Source: ZC4RG20 sp036381515 (GTDB taxonomy: Bacteria > Pseudomonadota > Gammaproteobacteria > Steroidobacterales > Rariloculaceae). From it: a stretch of DNA of 64,000 bases. The translations under genes and the position numbers were made by a program. This document shows, piece by piece, positions 9,070 through 18,006 of this stretch. The DNA is taken from the NCBI GenBank assembly GCA_036381515.1, contig DASVCR010000096.1, forward strand, positions 20,762 through 84,761. The letters are read 5' to 3'. The notes beneath the pieces are model-generated. The model saw only the letters and a list, made by a program, of their open reading frames with translations. It did no database searches and had not been told where the DNA came from. How positions within the stretch are numbered: position 1 is the first letter of the stretch; every line of letters starts with the position of its first letter.

Positions 9070-10314
9070 TCAGGCGACGGCACCCCAGACGACGTGGATC
9101 AACACGCCCACGAGCCCGCCGACGAGCGTGCCGTTGATCCGGATGAACTGCAGGTCCCGGCCGATGTGGAGCTCGATCCGTTCGCTGGTCGCGACCGGAT
9201 CCCACTGCTCGATCGTCTCCGAGATCACCCCGCTCACCGCGTCGCGATAGTTCTCGATCAGGTAGATCAGGAGATCCTCGAGCCGGCGATTGAGCCGCGC
9301 GGCAATCGCCGGGTCGCGCGCGATCCGCCCGCCGATCGCGCGGAGCTCACGCTCGATGCCGAGGCGGAGCGCCGACTCGGGTGCGGTCAGCGAGTTGTGC
9401 AGGTACTCGCGGACCCTCGACCAGACGTCGCCGAGATAGCGCTGCACGTCCGGATGGTCGACGAGATCGTCCCACAGGGACTTGCCCTTGCGGATCAGCT
9501 CCTCGTCGCGCTCCAGCGAGCTCTTCAGCGAATGAAGCTGCTCGTTGAACTGCGTGCGGGCCGGGTGATCCGGGTTCTTGCCGACCTCGTTCAGAATCCG
9601 CTCGAATTCGCCGACGAGCTGGTCGTAGATCTTCTCGTCGACGAACTTCGGCATCCACCACGGGCTTTGCGCGCGGATGCGCAGGCGGATCTCGAACTTG
9701 TTCTTCTCGAGCTGATCGCGCCCGAGCTCGACGAGCTGGTCGATCAGCCGCTGCCCGTGATTGCCGGCGAGCGCGACGTCGATCAGCGTCGCGAGCGCGA
9801 GATTGACGGGCACGTGCTCGAGCGCCTCGCGGATCCCGGTGCGGATCGCGTGCCGCAGGTCGTCGCTGTCGACGGCGCGCAGCAGCCAGTCGAGCGCGAC
9901 GGACGCGTCGCGGCTCAGCAGGTGCGCGTTGCGCTCCTTCTCGAGCCACGCGCCGGCGCGGGAGACCACGTCCGCGCGCTCGAGGCGGCCGGCGATGGCT
10001 TCGCGGGTCAGGAAGTGATCGCGGATGAAGCGCGCGAGCGCGCGGCCGATCTCGTTCTTGCGGGTCGGCACGATTGCCGTGTGCGGGATCGGCAAGCCGA
10101 GCGGGTGCCGAAAGAGCGCGGTCACGGCGAACCAGTCCGCGAGCGCGCCGATCATCGCCGCCTCGGCGAACGCTTCGACGACCCCGAGCGCCGGGTACAT
10201 CGGCTGCAACAGGCTCGAGACGACGAACAGGACGACCATCGCGACCAGGAGGCCGGTCGCGAGCCGCTTCATGCGCTTCAGGCGAAGGACCCGCTCCGCG
10301 GGCGCGTCGTTCAC
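9070..10314 (-). CDS. DUF445 family membrane-anchored protein
   Basis: A 414-residue member of the DUF445 (YjiN-like) family. One or two membrane spans near the N-terminus (TGLLVAMVVLFVVSSLL) precede the family signature EAFAEAAMIGALADWFAVTALFRHPLGLPIPHTAIVPTRKNEIG. A long helical soluble region follows, and a final hydrophobic segment (NGTLVGGLVGVLIHVVWGAVA) closes the protein. The function is unknown; the layout suggests an envelope protein anchored at both ends. Its start overlaps the end of pyrF by 4 bases, so the two are probably co-translated. Confidence 0.9.
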   Translation of the reverse strand: MNDAPAERVLRLKRMKRLATGLLVAMVVLFVVSSLLQPMYPALGVVEAFAEAAMIGALADWFAVTALFRHPLGLPIPHTAIVPTRKNEIGRALARFIRDHFLTREAIAGRLERADVVSRAGAWLEKERNAHLLSRDASVALDWLLRAVDSDDLRHAIRTGIREALEHVPVNLALATLIDVALAGNHGQRLIDQLVELGRDQLEKNKFEIRLRIRAQSPWWMPKFVDEKIYDQLVGEFERILNEVGKNPDHPARTQFNEQLHSLKSSLERDEELIRKGKSLWDDLVDHPDVQRYLGDVWSRVREYLHNSLTAPESALRLGIERELRAIGGRIARDPAIAARLNRRLEDLLIYLIENYRDAVSGVISETIEQWDPVATSERIELHIGRDLQFIRINGTLVGGLVGVLIHVVWGAVA

Positions 10315-11018
10315 GCGAAGCAGTCCGCGATCTCCCGTTGAATGCTGCGCGCGGCCGCGAGCGGATCGTGGGCCGCGCGGATCGGGCGGCCGACGACGAT
10401 GTAGTCGGCGCCGCTCTCGAGCGCCGCGCGCGGCGTGACGATGCGCCGCTGGTCGTCGCTGCCGGGCGTCGCGTCGGCGGGGCGGATGCCGGGGGTCACG
10501 ATCAGCGCGCCCTCTCCCAGATCCTGCCGAAGCCGCCGCGCCTCGTGTCCCGAGGCGATCACGCCGTCGCAGCCCGCCGCGAGCGCCTCGGCCGCGCGGC
10601 GCCGCGCGAGCGTCTCGATGTCGAGGTCGATGCCGATGCGCGCGAGATCGGCCTGCTCGATGCTCGTCAGCACGGTGACGGCAAGAATCTTGAGGCTCTC
10701 GCCCTTCTCGCGCGCCGCGGCCTCCATGACCGAGCGCTCCCCGTGCACGGTCAGGAACGTCGCGCCGCGGTGGCGGATCTGCCTGACCGCCGCGCCGACG
10801 GTCGCCGGGATGTCGTAAAACTTGAGGTCCGCGAACACGCGCTTGTCCTGCTCGAGCAGCCAGTCGAGCAGCTCGAAGTAGCGGCCCGACATCGCGAGCT
10901 CGAGCCCGATCTTGTAAAACACGACGGTGTCGCCGAGCGTGCGGACCAGCGCTTTCGCCGCGTCGATGTCGGGGACGTCGAGGGCGACGATCAGGCGTTC
11001 GCGGGTCGGGATGGTCAC
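10311..11018 (-). CDS. pyrF: Orotidine 5'-phosphate decarboxylase
   Basis: Performs the last step of de novo UMP synthesis, OMP to UMP plus CO2, in the cytoplasm. The 235-residue protein has the active-site signature FADLKFYDIPATVGAA with the D-x-K-x-x-D catalytic residues, the N-terminal LIVALDVPD substrate strand and the C-terminal phosphate-binding IVTPGIRP and YIVVGRPI segments. Length matches the short bacterial PyrF group. It lies between dgt (upstream, 52 bases) and the DUF445 gene (4-base overlap) on the minus strand. Confidence 0.95.
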   Translation of the reverse strand: MTIPTRERLIVALDVPDIDAAKALVRTLGDTVVFYKIGLELAMSGRYFELLDWLLEQDKRVFADLKFYDIPATVGAAVRQIRHRGATFLTVHGERSVMEAAAREKGESLKILAVTVLTSIEQADLARIGIDLDIETLARRRAAEALAAGCDGVIASGHEARRLRQDLGEGALIVTPGIRPADATPGSDDQRRIVTPRAALESGADYIVVGRPIRAAHDPLAAARSIQREIADCFA

Positions 11019-11070
11019 TGAACGGGGCTTCGTGGAACGGCCGCGCCCATTCTAGCAGCCCGGGACCGCA

Positions 11071-12234
11071 TCATGCGCCTTCGGCGCCGAAGAGCCGCTC
11101 GCGGGTGGAGAGCGCGAAACGATCCGTCATGCCCGCGATATAGTCCGCGATGACTCGCGCCGCGCCAGCCCTGCCGGACGCGGCCTCGGCGGCCGCCGCG
11201 CGTGCCGCATGCTTGTCCGGCATCCTCGAATAGTCCTCGCTGAACGCCGCGAACAGCAGGCGGATCGTCTCGCGCGCCTTGTCCGTCATCCTGCGCACGT
11301 GCGGATGCGTGTAGAGGTGCTCGCGGAGAAAACGCTTGAGCGCCGCCTGCGCGGACACGTACGGCTCGCTGAAGCCGATCAGCGGCCGGGTCATCGCGCG
11401 CACGTCGTCGATGTGCGCCGGCTGCGCGTCCGCGATCGCCGCCTCGCTCGAGCGGATCAGGTCGCCGACGAGCTCGCCGATCATTCGCCGGACGACCTCC
11501 CGGGCCAGCATTTCCCGGTCGAGGCCGGGGTGCTCGTGCTCGACGAGCCTGAGCTGCTCCGCGAAGAACGGCACGTCGGCGAGCTGCTCGAGCGTCAGGA
11601 GCCCCGAGCGCAGGCCGTCGTCGACGTCGTGGTTGTTGTACGCGATCTCGTCCGCGATGTTCGCGATCTGCGCCTCGAGACCCGGCTGGCGCCGCTCGAC
11701 GAAGCGGCGCCCGACGTCGCCGAGCTCGAGCGCGTTGCGCAGCGCGCAGTGCTTCAGGATGCCTTCCCGCGTCTCGAACGTGAGGTTGAGGCCCGGGAAC
11801 GCGGCGTAGCGCTCCTCGAGCTCGTCGACGACGCGCAGCGACTGCAGGTTGTGCTCGAAGCCGCCGAACTCCCGCATGCACTCGTTCAGCGCGTCCTGGC
11901 CGGCGTGCCCGAACGGCGTGTGGCCGAGATCGTGCGCGAGGCTGATGGCCTCGACGAGGTCCTCGTTGAGGCGCATCGCGCGCGCGACCGTGCGCGCGAT
12001 CTGCGCGACCTCGAGCGAATGCGTGAGGCGCGTGCGGTAGTGATCTCCTTCGTGGTTCACGAACACCTGCGTCTTGTAGACGAGGCGGCGGAACGCGGTC
12101 GAGTGGATGATGCGGTCGCGGTCGCGCTGGAACTCGTTGCGGTAGGCCGCCGGCGGTTCCGGGTGACGGCGGCCTCGCGTCTGGGCGCTGTGTGCGGCGT
12201 ACGGTGCGAGCTCGATGAACAACGACTTCGCCAC
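11071..12234 (-). CDS. dgt: dGTPase-like HD-domain triphosphohydrolase
   Basis: Predicted deoxynucleoside triphosphate triphosphohydrolase, cleaving dNTP to deoxynucleoside and tripolyphosphate. From the GTG at 12234 the protein is 387 residues. The N-terminal signature YRNEFQRDRDRIIHSTAFRRLVYKTQVF is followed by RTRLTHSLEVAQIAR and AHDLGHTPFGHAGQDAL, giving the H...HD...D metal ligands of the HD superfamily. The length suits the roughly 380-residue dGTPase-like group rather than the 505-residue E. coli Dgt, so the substrate may be broader. The frame stays open far upstream into aroB territory; I chose the GTG because homology starts near SLFIELAPYA. It follows the aroKB gene by 113 bases on the same strand. 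Confidence 0.92.
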   Translation of the reverse strand: MAKSLFIELAPYAAHSAQTRGRRHPEPPAAYRNEFQRDRDRIIHSTAFRRLVYKTQVFVNHEGDHYRTRLTHSLEVAQIARTVARAMRLNEDLVEAISLAHDLGHTPFGHAGQDALNECMREFGGFEHNLQSLRVVDELEERYAAFPGLNLTFETREGILKHCALRNALELGDVGRRFVERRQPGLEAQIANIADEIAYNNHDVDDGLRSGLLTLEQLADVPFFAEQLRLVEHEHPGLDREMLAREVVRRMIGELVGDLIRSSEAAIADAQPAHIDDVRAMTRPLIGFSEPYVSAQAALKRFLREHLYTHPHVRRMTDKARETIRLLFAAFSEDYSRMPDKHAARAAAAEAASGRAGAARVIADYIAGMTDRFALSTRERLFGAEGA

Positions 12235-12347
12235 TCCGACCGATGAGGGCCGACGGCCCGCCCGTCGTGCCGCCCCCGGAGCCCGGGAGGCCGCCGGACG
12301 AGTGCCCGCATTGTATCGGAACGGGCCCGCGCGCGGAGCGCGAGCGG

Positions 12348-13973
12348 CTAGCGGGCCGAGATCGCGTCGCGTATCACGGCGTCCGGTGGCGCGCTGCCCA
12401 CGCGAGCCCGCCCGATCGCGTCGAGCAGCACGAGCTTCAGGCCCTTGCTGTCGGCCTTCTTGTCCTGCCGCATGAGCCGCAGCACGGCGTCCGCATCGAC
12501 CGACGCGGTGACCGGGAGCCCACCCCGGACGAGCAAGGCGGAGATCCGGTCGCAGTCCGTCGGCGTGATCGCACCGAGCGCCGCCGACACCCGCGCGGCC
12601 ATCATGATGCCGATCGCGACGGCCTCGCCGTGCAGCCAGCGCTCGTACCCGCCGAGCGCCTCGAGCGCATGCCCGAACGTGTGACCGAGATTGAGGAGCG
12701 CGCGCCGGCCGTGCTCCCGTTCGTCCTCGGCGACGATCTGCGCCTTGAGCTCGCAGCTTCGCCGGATCGCGAAGCGCAGCGCGTCCGCGTCGAGCGCCCG
12801 CAGCGCCTCCATGTTCGCCTCGAGCCACTCGAACAGCGCTTCGTCGAGGATCAGCCCGTACTTCACGACCTCGGCGAGCCCCGCCGACAGCTCGCGCGGC
12901 GGCAGCGTCTCGAGCGTGCCCGTATCCGCGAGCACGGCGATCGGCTGGTAGAACGCGCCGATCATGTTCTTCGCGCGCGGATGATTGACGGCGGTCTTGC
13001 CGCCGACCGACGAGTCGACCTGCGCGAGCAGCGTCGTCGGCACCTGCACGAAGTCGATGCCGCGCTGATAGCACGCTGCCGCGAATCCGGCGACGTCTCC
13101 GACGACGCCGCCGCCGAGCGCGACGAGGCACGCATCGCGATGGAACTCGGCGTCGACGAGCTCGTCGAGGATGCGCCCGAAGGTCGCGAGCGTCTTGTGC
13201 TGCTCCCCGTCCGGCAGGACGATCGTGCAAGTCTCCCGATCCGCGAACGCGCGCCGGACGCGCTCGAGGTAGAGCGGCGCGACGACGTCGTTCGTCACGA
13301 TCGCGACCTGCCGCGCGGACACGGTGCGGCGGAGAAGCTCCGCGTCGTCGAGCAGGCCGGCGCCGATATAGATGGGGTAGCTGCGCTCTCCGAGCGCGAC
13401 CTCGAGGGTGTCCACGGCGACAGGTTCGCAAGGCGCCGTGCATTTATCAACGGGCTTCCCTCGTGTGAGCCGCTGCTTGAGTGCGGCGACGATACTTTTC
13501 ACTTGCCGGCCGCTCGTGTCGATCGAGATGCACGCGATCTCCTCGTACAGCGGGCCGCGCTCCGCGGCGAGGCGCTCGAGCACGGCGCGCGGGTCGGCGG
13601 TCTCGAGCAGGGGCCTGTTGCGGTTGACCCGTGTGCGCTTGAGCTGATCCTCGATCGAGGTCTTCAGGTAGATCACGACGCCGGTGCTCGCGAGGCGCCG
13701 GCGCGTCGAGGGGTCGAGCACCGCGCCGCCGCCGGTCGCGACGACGACGCCCGTGTAGCTCGTGAGCTCGGCGAGGCATTCGCGCTCGCGCTCGCGGAAT
13801 TTCGCCTCGCCCTCCTTCTCGAAGATGAACGGGATGTCGACGCCGGTGCGTCGCTCGATCTCGGCGTCGCTGTCGTAGAAGCGGCGTCCCAAAGCCTTCG
13901 CGAGCTCGCGGCCGACCGCGGTCTTGCCGGAGCCCATCGGCCCGATCAGGTAGAGATTGTCGGTGGTCTTCAA
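12348..13973 (-). CDS. aroKB: Fused shikimate kinase / 3-dehydroquinate synthase (AroK-AroB)
   Basis: One uninterrupted frame encodes both shikimate-pathway enzymes. The N-terminal half (about 1-170) is shikimate kinase: P-loop GPMGSGKT (11-18), DSDAEIERRTG, the shikimate-binding VVATGGGAVL and the lid arginines in RVNRNRPLL. A roughly 20-residue linker (TRGKPVDKCTAPCEPVAV) leads to 3-dehydroquinate synthase from about residue 187: LEVALGERSYPIYIG, the NAD site VALGGGVVGDVAGFAA, LLAQVDSSVGGKTAVNH, and zinc ligands in LGHTFGHALE and LHGEAVAIG. There is no stop between the domains; an in-frame GTG at 13415 could also start AroB alone. The frame extends to a TTG at 14030, but that lies inside a hairpin, so I prefer the TTG at 13973 (then KTTDNLYLIG). 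It follows the pil operon, where separate aroK and aroB genes normally sit. Confidence 0.88.
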   Translation of the reverse strand: MKTTDNLYLIGPMGSGKTAVGRELAKALGRRFYDSDAEIERRTGVDIPFIFEKEGEAKFRERERECLAELTSYTGVVVATGGGAVLDPSTRRRLASTGVVIYLKTSIEDQLKRTRVNRNRPLLETADPRAVLERLAAERGPLYEEIACISIDTSGRQVKSIVAALKQRLTRGKPVDKCTAPCEPVAVDTLEVALGERSYPIYIGAGLLDDAELLRRTVSARQVAIVTNDVVAPLYLERVRRAFADRETCTIVLPDGEQHKTLATFGRILDELVDAEFHRDACLVALGGGVVGDVAGFAAACYQRGIDFVQVPTTLLAQVDSSVGGKTAVNHPRAKNMIGAFYQPIAVLADTGTLETLPPRELSAGLAEVVKYGLILDEALFEWLEANMEALRALDADALRFAIRRSCELKAQIVAEDEREHGRRALLNLGHTFGHALEALGGYERWLHGEAVAIGIMMAARVSAALGAITPTDCDRISALLVRGGLPVTASVDADAVLRLMRQDKKADSKGLKLVLLDAIGRARVGSAPPDAVIRDAISAR

Positions 13974-14009
13974 CGTGCGTGCCGTCTCGAGAACGGCGCA
14001 CAGACTGTC

Positions 14010-14044
14010 AAAAGGCGAGGGCCGGCGCAATGGCCGGCCCTCGC
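14010..14044 (-). terminator. Probable rho-independent terminator or attenuator between pilQ and aroKB
   Basis: A perfect 12-base-pair GC-rich stem (14015-14026 with 14033-14044) with a 6-base loop lies directly between pilQ and the aroKB gene. On the minus strand it is followed by TTTT (14013-14010). The U-tract is short, so termination may be partial, separating pilus expression from aromatic amino acid synthesis while leaving some read-through. Confidence 0.55.
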
Positions 14045-14084
14045 GGTTTCGCCCGCATCTCGGCGGGCCGACGATGTCGGCGCG

Positions 14085-16280
14085 TCAGAGCCGCGCGCCC
14101 TCCCGCAGGAGCCGCGGCGTCACGAAGATCAGGAGCTCCGCATTGTCGTTGACGCGCTCCCGGCTGCGGAACAGGTAGCCGAGCCCGGGGATGTCTCCGA
14201 GCACCGGCACCTTCGTCACCGTGTCGCGGTTCTCCGTCTCGTAGATGCCGCCGAGGACGACCGTCTCGCCGTCGTTGACGATCGTCGTCGTCACGATCGA
14301 GCGGGTGTCGATGCTCGGCACGAGACCGCCGGTCGCGCTCGGCACGACCTCGCCGACCGAATCCTTCGTCACGACGAGGTCCATGATGATGCGGTCGTCC
14401 GGCGTGATCTGCGGGGTCACCGTCAGGCTCAGCACCGCCTCCTTGAACTGCGTGGTCGTCGCGCCGCTCGACGCGGACTCCTGATACGGGATCTCGACAC
14501 CCTGCTCGATGCGGGCCTCCTTCTGGTTGGCCGTGATCACGCGCGGAGTCGAAATGATCTCGCCCTTACCCTCGGCCTGCAGCGCCGACAGCTCGAGGTC
14601 GACGAGGTAATCCGCATTGAGGATCGCGAGCGCGAACGAGCCGGCCGGGTTCGCGACCGGCAGGTTCACGTTGTAGCGCTGAGCGCCGGGGCCGATCGTG
14701 ACCGGGAAGGGGTTGCCGGTCGCCTGAATGTTGTCCAGCGCCGAGCTCACGATCGTGTCCGAGCCCGCGGCCGTGCCGGTCAGCGAGACGAGCCCGTCGT
14801 TGCCGCGATCGCCGACGACCGTCGTGCCGAAGCGCACGCCCAGGTTGCGCGTGTAGTCGTCGTTCACGATCACGATGCGCGACTCGATCAGCACCTGGCG
14901 GACCGGGATGTCGAGCGTCGCGACGAGCCGGCGGATGTCGCCGAGGCGGTCCGCCGTGTCCTGCACGAGCAGGGTGTTCGTCCGTTCGTCGACCGCGACG
15001 CTGCCTCGCGGCGAGATCAGCGCGTTCGTCGAGCCGCCGCCGCGAATCAGGTTCGCGAGCTCGGACGCCTTCGCATAGTTGACCTGGATGAACTCGGTGC
15101 GCAGCGGCTCGAGCTCCTGGATCGCGCGCTGCGCCTGCAGCGCGGCCTGCTCGCGCGCAGCGATCTCCTGGGCCGGCGCGACGATCATCACGTTGCCGTT
15201 GCGCCGCATGTCGAGACCCTTCGTCGTCATCAGGATGTCGAGGGCCTGGTCCCACGGCACGTTCTGCAGGCGCAGCGTGACGCTCCCCTGCACTGTGTCG
15301 CTGACGACGATGTTGAGGCCGCTCGTCTCGGCGAGGAGCTGCAGGACCGCGCGGGTCTCGATGTCCTGGAAGTTCAGCGTGAGACGCTCGCCGACGTACT
15401 CCTTGTCGCTGTCGAACACGCCCGGCGCCGACTCCTGCTCGACGGGCGGCTTCAGCTCGAGCGTGAACACGTTGTCCGACTGATAGGCGACCTGCTCGTA
15501 CGGCGACGACGCGGATACGACGAGGCGTGCGTCCCGATCGGCGCGGACGGCATCGACCACTGCCACCGGCGTCGCGAAGTCGGTCACGTCGAGGCGGCGC
15601 ATCAGCTCCGCCGGCAGCGCCGTGTCGCGGAACTCGACGACGATGCGCCCGCCCTCCTCGCGCAGGTCGACCGTCGTGCGCGGATCGCTGAGCTCGACGA
15701 CGACCTGGCCGGCACCGTCCGGGCCGCGGCGGAAGTCGATGTTCTCGATCGAGCGCGGACCGGACACGGCGGCGCTCCTCGGCAGGACGCCCATCGCGCT
15801 GCTCGCGGGCTGTCCCGCGAACGTCGACGCCTGCGTGGCCGACGCGCTCTGGCCGAGCACGACGTACACGGTATTGCCCTCGACGCGCGTGTCATACGGC
15901 ACCATCGCGTTCAGGTTCAGCACGACCCGCGTGCGGCCGTCCGCCTCGGCGGACTGGATGCTGCGCAACGGGCCGAGGTTCACGTCCTGGCGCCGCGACG
16001 TCGCGAGCGCCGTGTCCGGCAGGGTGATCGAGATGCGGGCGGGATCGTCGATCGTGAAGCTCTGCGGCTGCGGTGCAGGGCCGTCGGTCTGGAGCCGGAG
16101 CTCGAGCCGCTGCCCCGTCAGCGGCTGAACGTCGATCGCGCGAAGCGACCGCTGGGCGTCGCCTTGCGCCGCCGCGGTCCCGGCGACGATCAGCGCCGCG
16201 GCCGCACATGCGAGCCGCGCGATGCCTTTACGGACCGCACCGAACACCCATCCCTGTCGAACACGTGCTGGCATACACAT
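14085..16280 (-). CDS. pilQ: Type IV pilus secretin
   Basis: Outer-membrane secretin forming the channel through which the type IV pilus passes. The 731-residue product has a signal peptide (hydrophobic core about 21-38, cleavage near TAAA-QG). Two AMIN domains at roughly 40-280 bind peptidoglycan. Then come the STN/N0 segment (LTLNFQDIETRAVLQLLAETSGLNIVVSD), an N1 domain (IQVNYAKASELANLI...TLLVQDTADRLGDIRRLVATLD) and the C-terminal secretin domain ending VPVLGDIPGLGYLFRSRERVNDNAELLIFVTPRLL. The ATG at 16280 has a GGGAG Shine-Dalgarno 8 bases upstream, whereas the open frame continues meaninglessly into pilP. It is the last gene of the pilMNOPQ operon. Confidence 0.95.
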   Translation of the reverse strand: MCMPARVRQGWVFGAVRKGIARLACAAAALIVAGTAAAQGDAQRSLRAIDVQPLTGQRLELRLQTDGPAPQPQSFTIDDPARISITLPDTALATSRRQDVNLGPLRSIQSAEADGRTRVVLNLNAMVPYDTRVEGNTVYVVLGQSASATQASTFAGQPASSAMGVLPRSAAVSGPRSIENIDFRRGPDGAGQVVVELSDPRTTVDLREEGGRIVVEFRDTALPAELMRRLDVTDFATPVAVVDAVRADRDARLVVSASSPYEQVAYQSDNVFTLELKPPVEQESAPGVFDSDKEYVGERLTLNFQDIETRAVLQLLAETSGLNIVVSDTVQGSVTLRLQNVPWDQALDILMTTKGLDMRRNGNVMIVAPAQEIAAREQAALQAQRAIQELEPLRTEFIQVNYAKASELANLIRGGGSTNALISPRGSVAVDERTNTLLVQDTADRLGDIRRLVATLDIPVRQVLIESRIVIVNDDYTRNLGVRFGTTVVGDRGNDGLVSLTGTAAGSDTIVSSALDNIQATGNPFPVTIGPGAQRYNVNLPVANPAGSFALAILNADYLVDLELSALQAEGKGEIISTPRVITANQKEARIEQGVEIPYQESASSGATTTQFKEAVLSLTVTPQITPDDRIIMDLVVTKDSVGEVVPSATGGLVPSIDTRSIVTTTIVNDGETVVLGGIYETENRDTVTKVPVLGDIPGLGYLFRSRERVNDNAELLIFVTPRLLREGARL

Positions 16281-16312
16281 AAGGTTCACTCCCACTAAAC
16301 CGTTGCGGCGCG

Positions 16313-16843
16313 TCAGTCTCTGAGCGAGACGGCCGCCGGACGCTCCAGATATCCCCCGAGCCCGTCCGGAATGATTTCGACCAGGGCGATCTGGTTTTCC
16401 GTGATCGACAGGATCCGCCCGTAGTTCTGACCCATGTGGTTGCCCACCCGAACGCGGTGGATCAACCCGTCGCTGTCCTGCACGAGGCCGAATCGCGTGC
16501 CGCCCTGCTCGAGCGTGCCGACCATGCGCAGCGTGTCGAGCGAGAAGCGCTCGAGAAACTCGCGCGGCCGATTCGGATCGGGCCCCGGGACGGCGTTCGG
16601 ATTGCTGGCTCTTTGCGTGGGCTGATCGGGCATGAACGGACTGCGCCGGTTGCCGGGCTCGTACGTGAACGTCGGCGCCGGTCGGATCTGCGGCAGCGGC
16701 TCGATGCGTCCGCCGGGCCGCGCTTTCATCTGATCGATCCAGGCGCGCAGGTCGTCGTTGCCGCCCGAGCATCCCGCGAGGCCGATGATCGCGGCCGCGA
16801 AGATCAGCATTCTGTTGAAGGCGACGCGTTGCATCGACATCAT
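16313..16843 (-). CDS. pilP: Type IV pilus assembly lipoprotein
   Basis: A 176-residue lipoprotein that links the inner-membrane PilNO complex to the PilQ secretin. The lipobox LAGC follows a hydrophobic stretch (MLIFAAAIIGLAGC). After a proline-rich linker containing FTYEPGNRRSPFMP, the C-terminal beta domain has the family pattern LDTLRMVGTLEQGGTRFGLVQDSDGLIHRVRVGNHMGQNYGRI. The ATG at 16843 overlaps the pilO stop as ATGA, indicating translational coupling; ATGs at 16840 and 16834 are alternatives. Confidence 0.93.
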   Translation of the reverse strand: MMSMQRVAFNRMLIFAAAIIGLAGCSGGNDDLRAWIDQMKARPGGRIEPLPQIRPAPTFTYEPGNRRSPFMPDQPTQRASNPNAVPGPDPNRPREFLERFSLDTLRMVGTLEQGGTRFGLVQDSDGLIHRVRVGNHMGQNYGRILSITENQIALVEIIPDGLGGYLERPAAVSLRD

Positions 16844-17442
16844 CCCGCCGAATCCTCTTCCAGATAGCGATACGTCTTCGCCGTGACGTCGAGCGTCAGC
16901 TCGTCGTACGAATTTTGCGTCGCCGGCGTGATCGTGATGTCGTGCAGCGTCACGATTCTCGGCAGAGCCGCGATGCCGGAGACGAAATTCCCGAGCTCGT
17001 GGTAGCTGCCGGTCAGCCGGATCTTGATCGGCAGCTCCGCGTAGAAGTCCTTCTGGATCTCGCCGAGGGGCTGGAACAGCTTCTCCTCGAGGCCCGCGCC
17101 GAGCCCCGTCTGGGAGATGTCGACCAGCAGGCTCGGCACCTCCGTCTTGCCGGGAAGCTGCCGCAGCATCGTGCCGAACGAGCGCTCGATCTCGGCGAGC
17201 TGCTCCTTGTAGGCGTCGAAGTTCGCGGCCTTGCGCTGCTTCTGATCGAACGTCGCGCGCAGCTCCTGCTCCTCGAGCTTCGCCTTGTCGAGGATGGGCA
17301 TCTCCGCCTTGACGACGAACTGCCAGATCCCGAGACCCACGACGAGCGCGAACGTGAGCACGACGGCGCCGATCCGGAAAGGCAGCGGCCAGCGGCCGGG
17401 GTCGTTGGTGTCGAGGGATCGAAGTTGCTCGAAGAAGTTCAT
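16840..17442 (-). CDS. pilO: Type IV pilus inner-membrane protein PilO
   Basis: A 200-residue bitopic protein of the alignment subcomplex. One membrane span (about 23-45, IGAVVLTFALVVGLGIWQFVV) is followed by a coiled coil (KLEEQELRATFDQKQRKAANFDAYKEQLAEIE) and a ferredoxin-like periplasmic domain. The segment FYAELPIKIRLTGSYHELGNFVSGIAALPRIVTLHDI is diagnostic. The gene begins within the last 4 bases of pilN and ends within the start of pilP. Confidence 0.95.
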   Translation of the reverse strand: MNFFEQLRSLDTNDPGRWPLPFRIGAVVLTFALVVGLGIWQFVVKAEMPILDKAKLEEQELRATFDQKQRKAANFDAYKEQLAEIERSFGTMLRQLPGKTEVPSLLVDISQTGLGAGLEEKLFQPLGEIQKDFYAELPIKIRLTGSYHELGNFVSGIAALPRIVTLHDITITPATQNSYDELTLDVTAKTYRYLEEDSAG

Positions 17443-18005
17443 GGCGCCTCCTCGAGGTGCTCGGCCATCGGAACCTGCTGGGCGTACAGGGTGAAACGGG
17501 AGTTGCGCCCGGGGCCGGCCTCACGCGTCTCGACGACGTCGAGCGCGGGGTCCCGCAGCCAGTCGGAGCCGTCGATGTTGCGCATGAACGCGGAGACGCG
17601 CGTGCTCGACTGCGCCTCGCCCTTGATCTGGATGCGCTGGCCCGTCTGCCGGACCTCGGTCAGATGCACGCCCTCGGGCAACGTCGCGACGAGCTCGTCG
17701 AAGAGATGCACGACCTCCGGGCGGGAGCGCTGGAGCTGCTCGATGATTTCCATGCGCGCGAGCAGCCTGTTCTTCTGCGTCTCGAGGCTCGAGATTTCCG
17801 CGATCTGCTGGTCGAGCAGCTTGATCTCGGCCCGCAGGATCTCGTTCCGTTCACGCTGGTTCGCGATCCAGCCCTGCACGGTCAGCTTCGAAAGGTAAAC
17901 GACGCCGAAGCCGACGATGAGCGCGCCGAGCATCGCCGTCATGAACTCCTTCTTGCGCTTCTGGCGCAGCTCCTCGCGCCATGGGAGAAGATTGATTCTC
18001 GGCAT
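17439..18005 (-). CDS. pilN: Type IV pilus inner-membrane protein PilN
   Basis: A 188-residue bitopic protein. Its cytoplasmic N-terminus MPRINLLPWREELR carries the INLLPWR motif that docks into a groove of PilM. A membrane span at about 25-45 and a coiled coil (QRERNEILRAEIKLLDQQIAEISSLETQKNRLLARMEIIEQLQ) follow, then a periplasmic domain that dimerises with PilO. The order M-N-O-P-Q is intact, with only one base between the pilM stop and the pilN start. Confidence 0.95.
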   Translation of the reverse strand: MPRINLLPWREELRQKRKKEFMTAMLGALIVGFGVVYLSKLTVQGWIANQRERNEILRAEIKLLDQQIAEISSLETQKNRLLARMEIIEQLQRSRPEVVHLFDELVATLPEGVHLTEVRQTGQRIQIKGEAQSSTRVSAFMRNIDGSDWLRDPALDVVETREAGPGRNSRFTLYAQQVPMAEHLEEAP

Positions 18006-18006
18006 A

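Noticed and set aside
13415..13500. A missed aroK stop codon and separate aroB start
   Set aside because: I read the linker on the minus strand in phase and found no stop; an internal GTG exists but does not by itself show separate genes.
12243..16298. A 1351-codon plus-strand open frame across aroKB and pilQ
   Set aside because: It is antisense to clearly homologous genes and consists of Arg/Asp/His/Leu-rich sequence with no domains, as expected from a GC-rich shadow frame.
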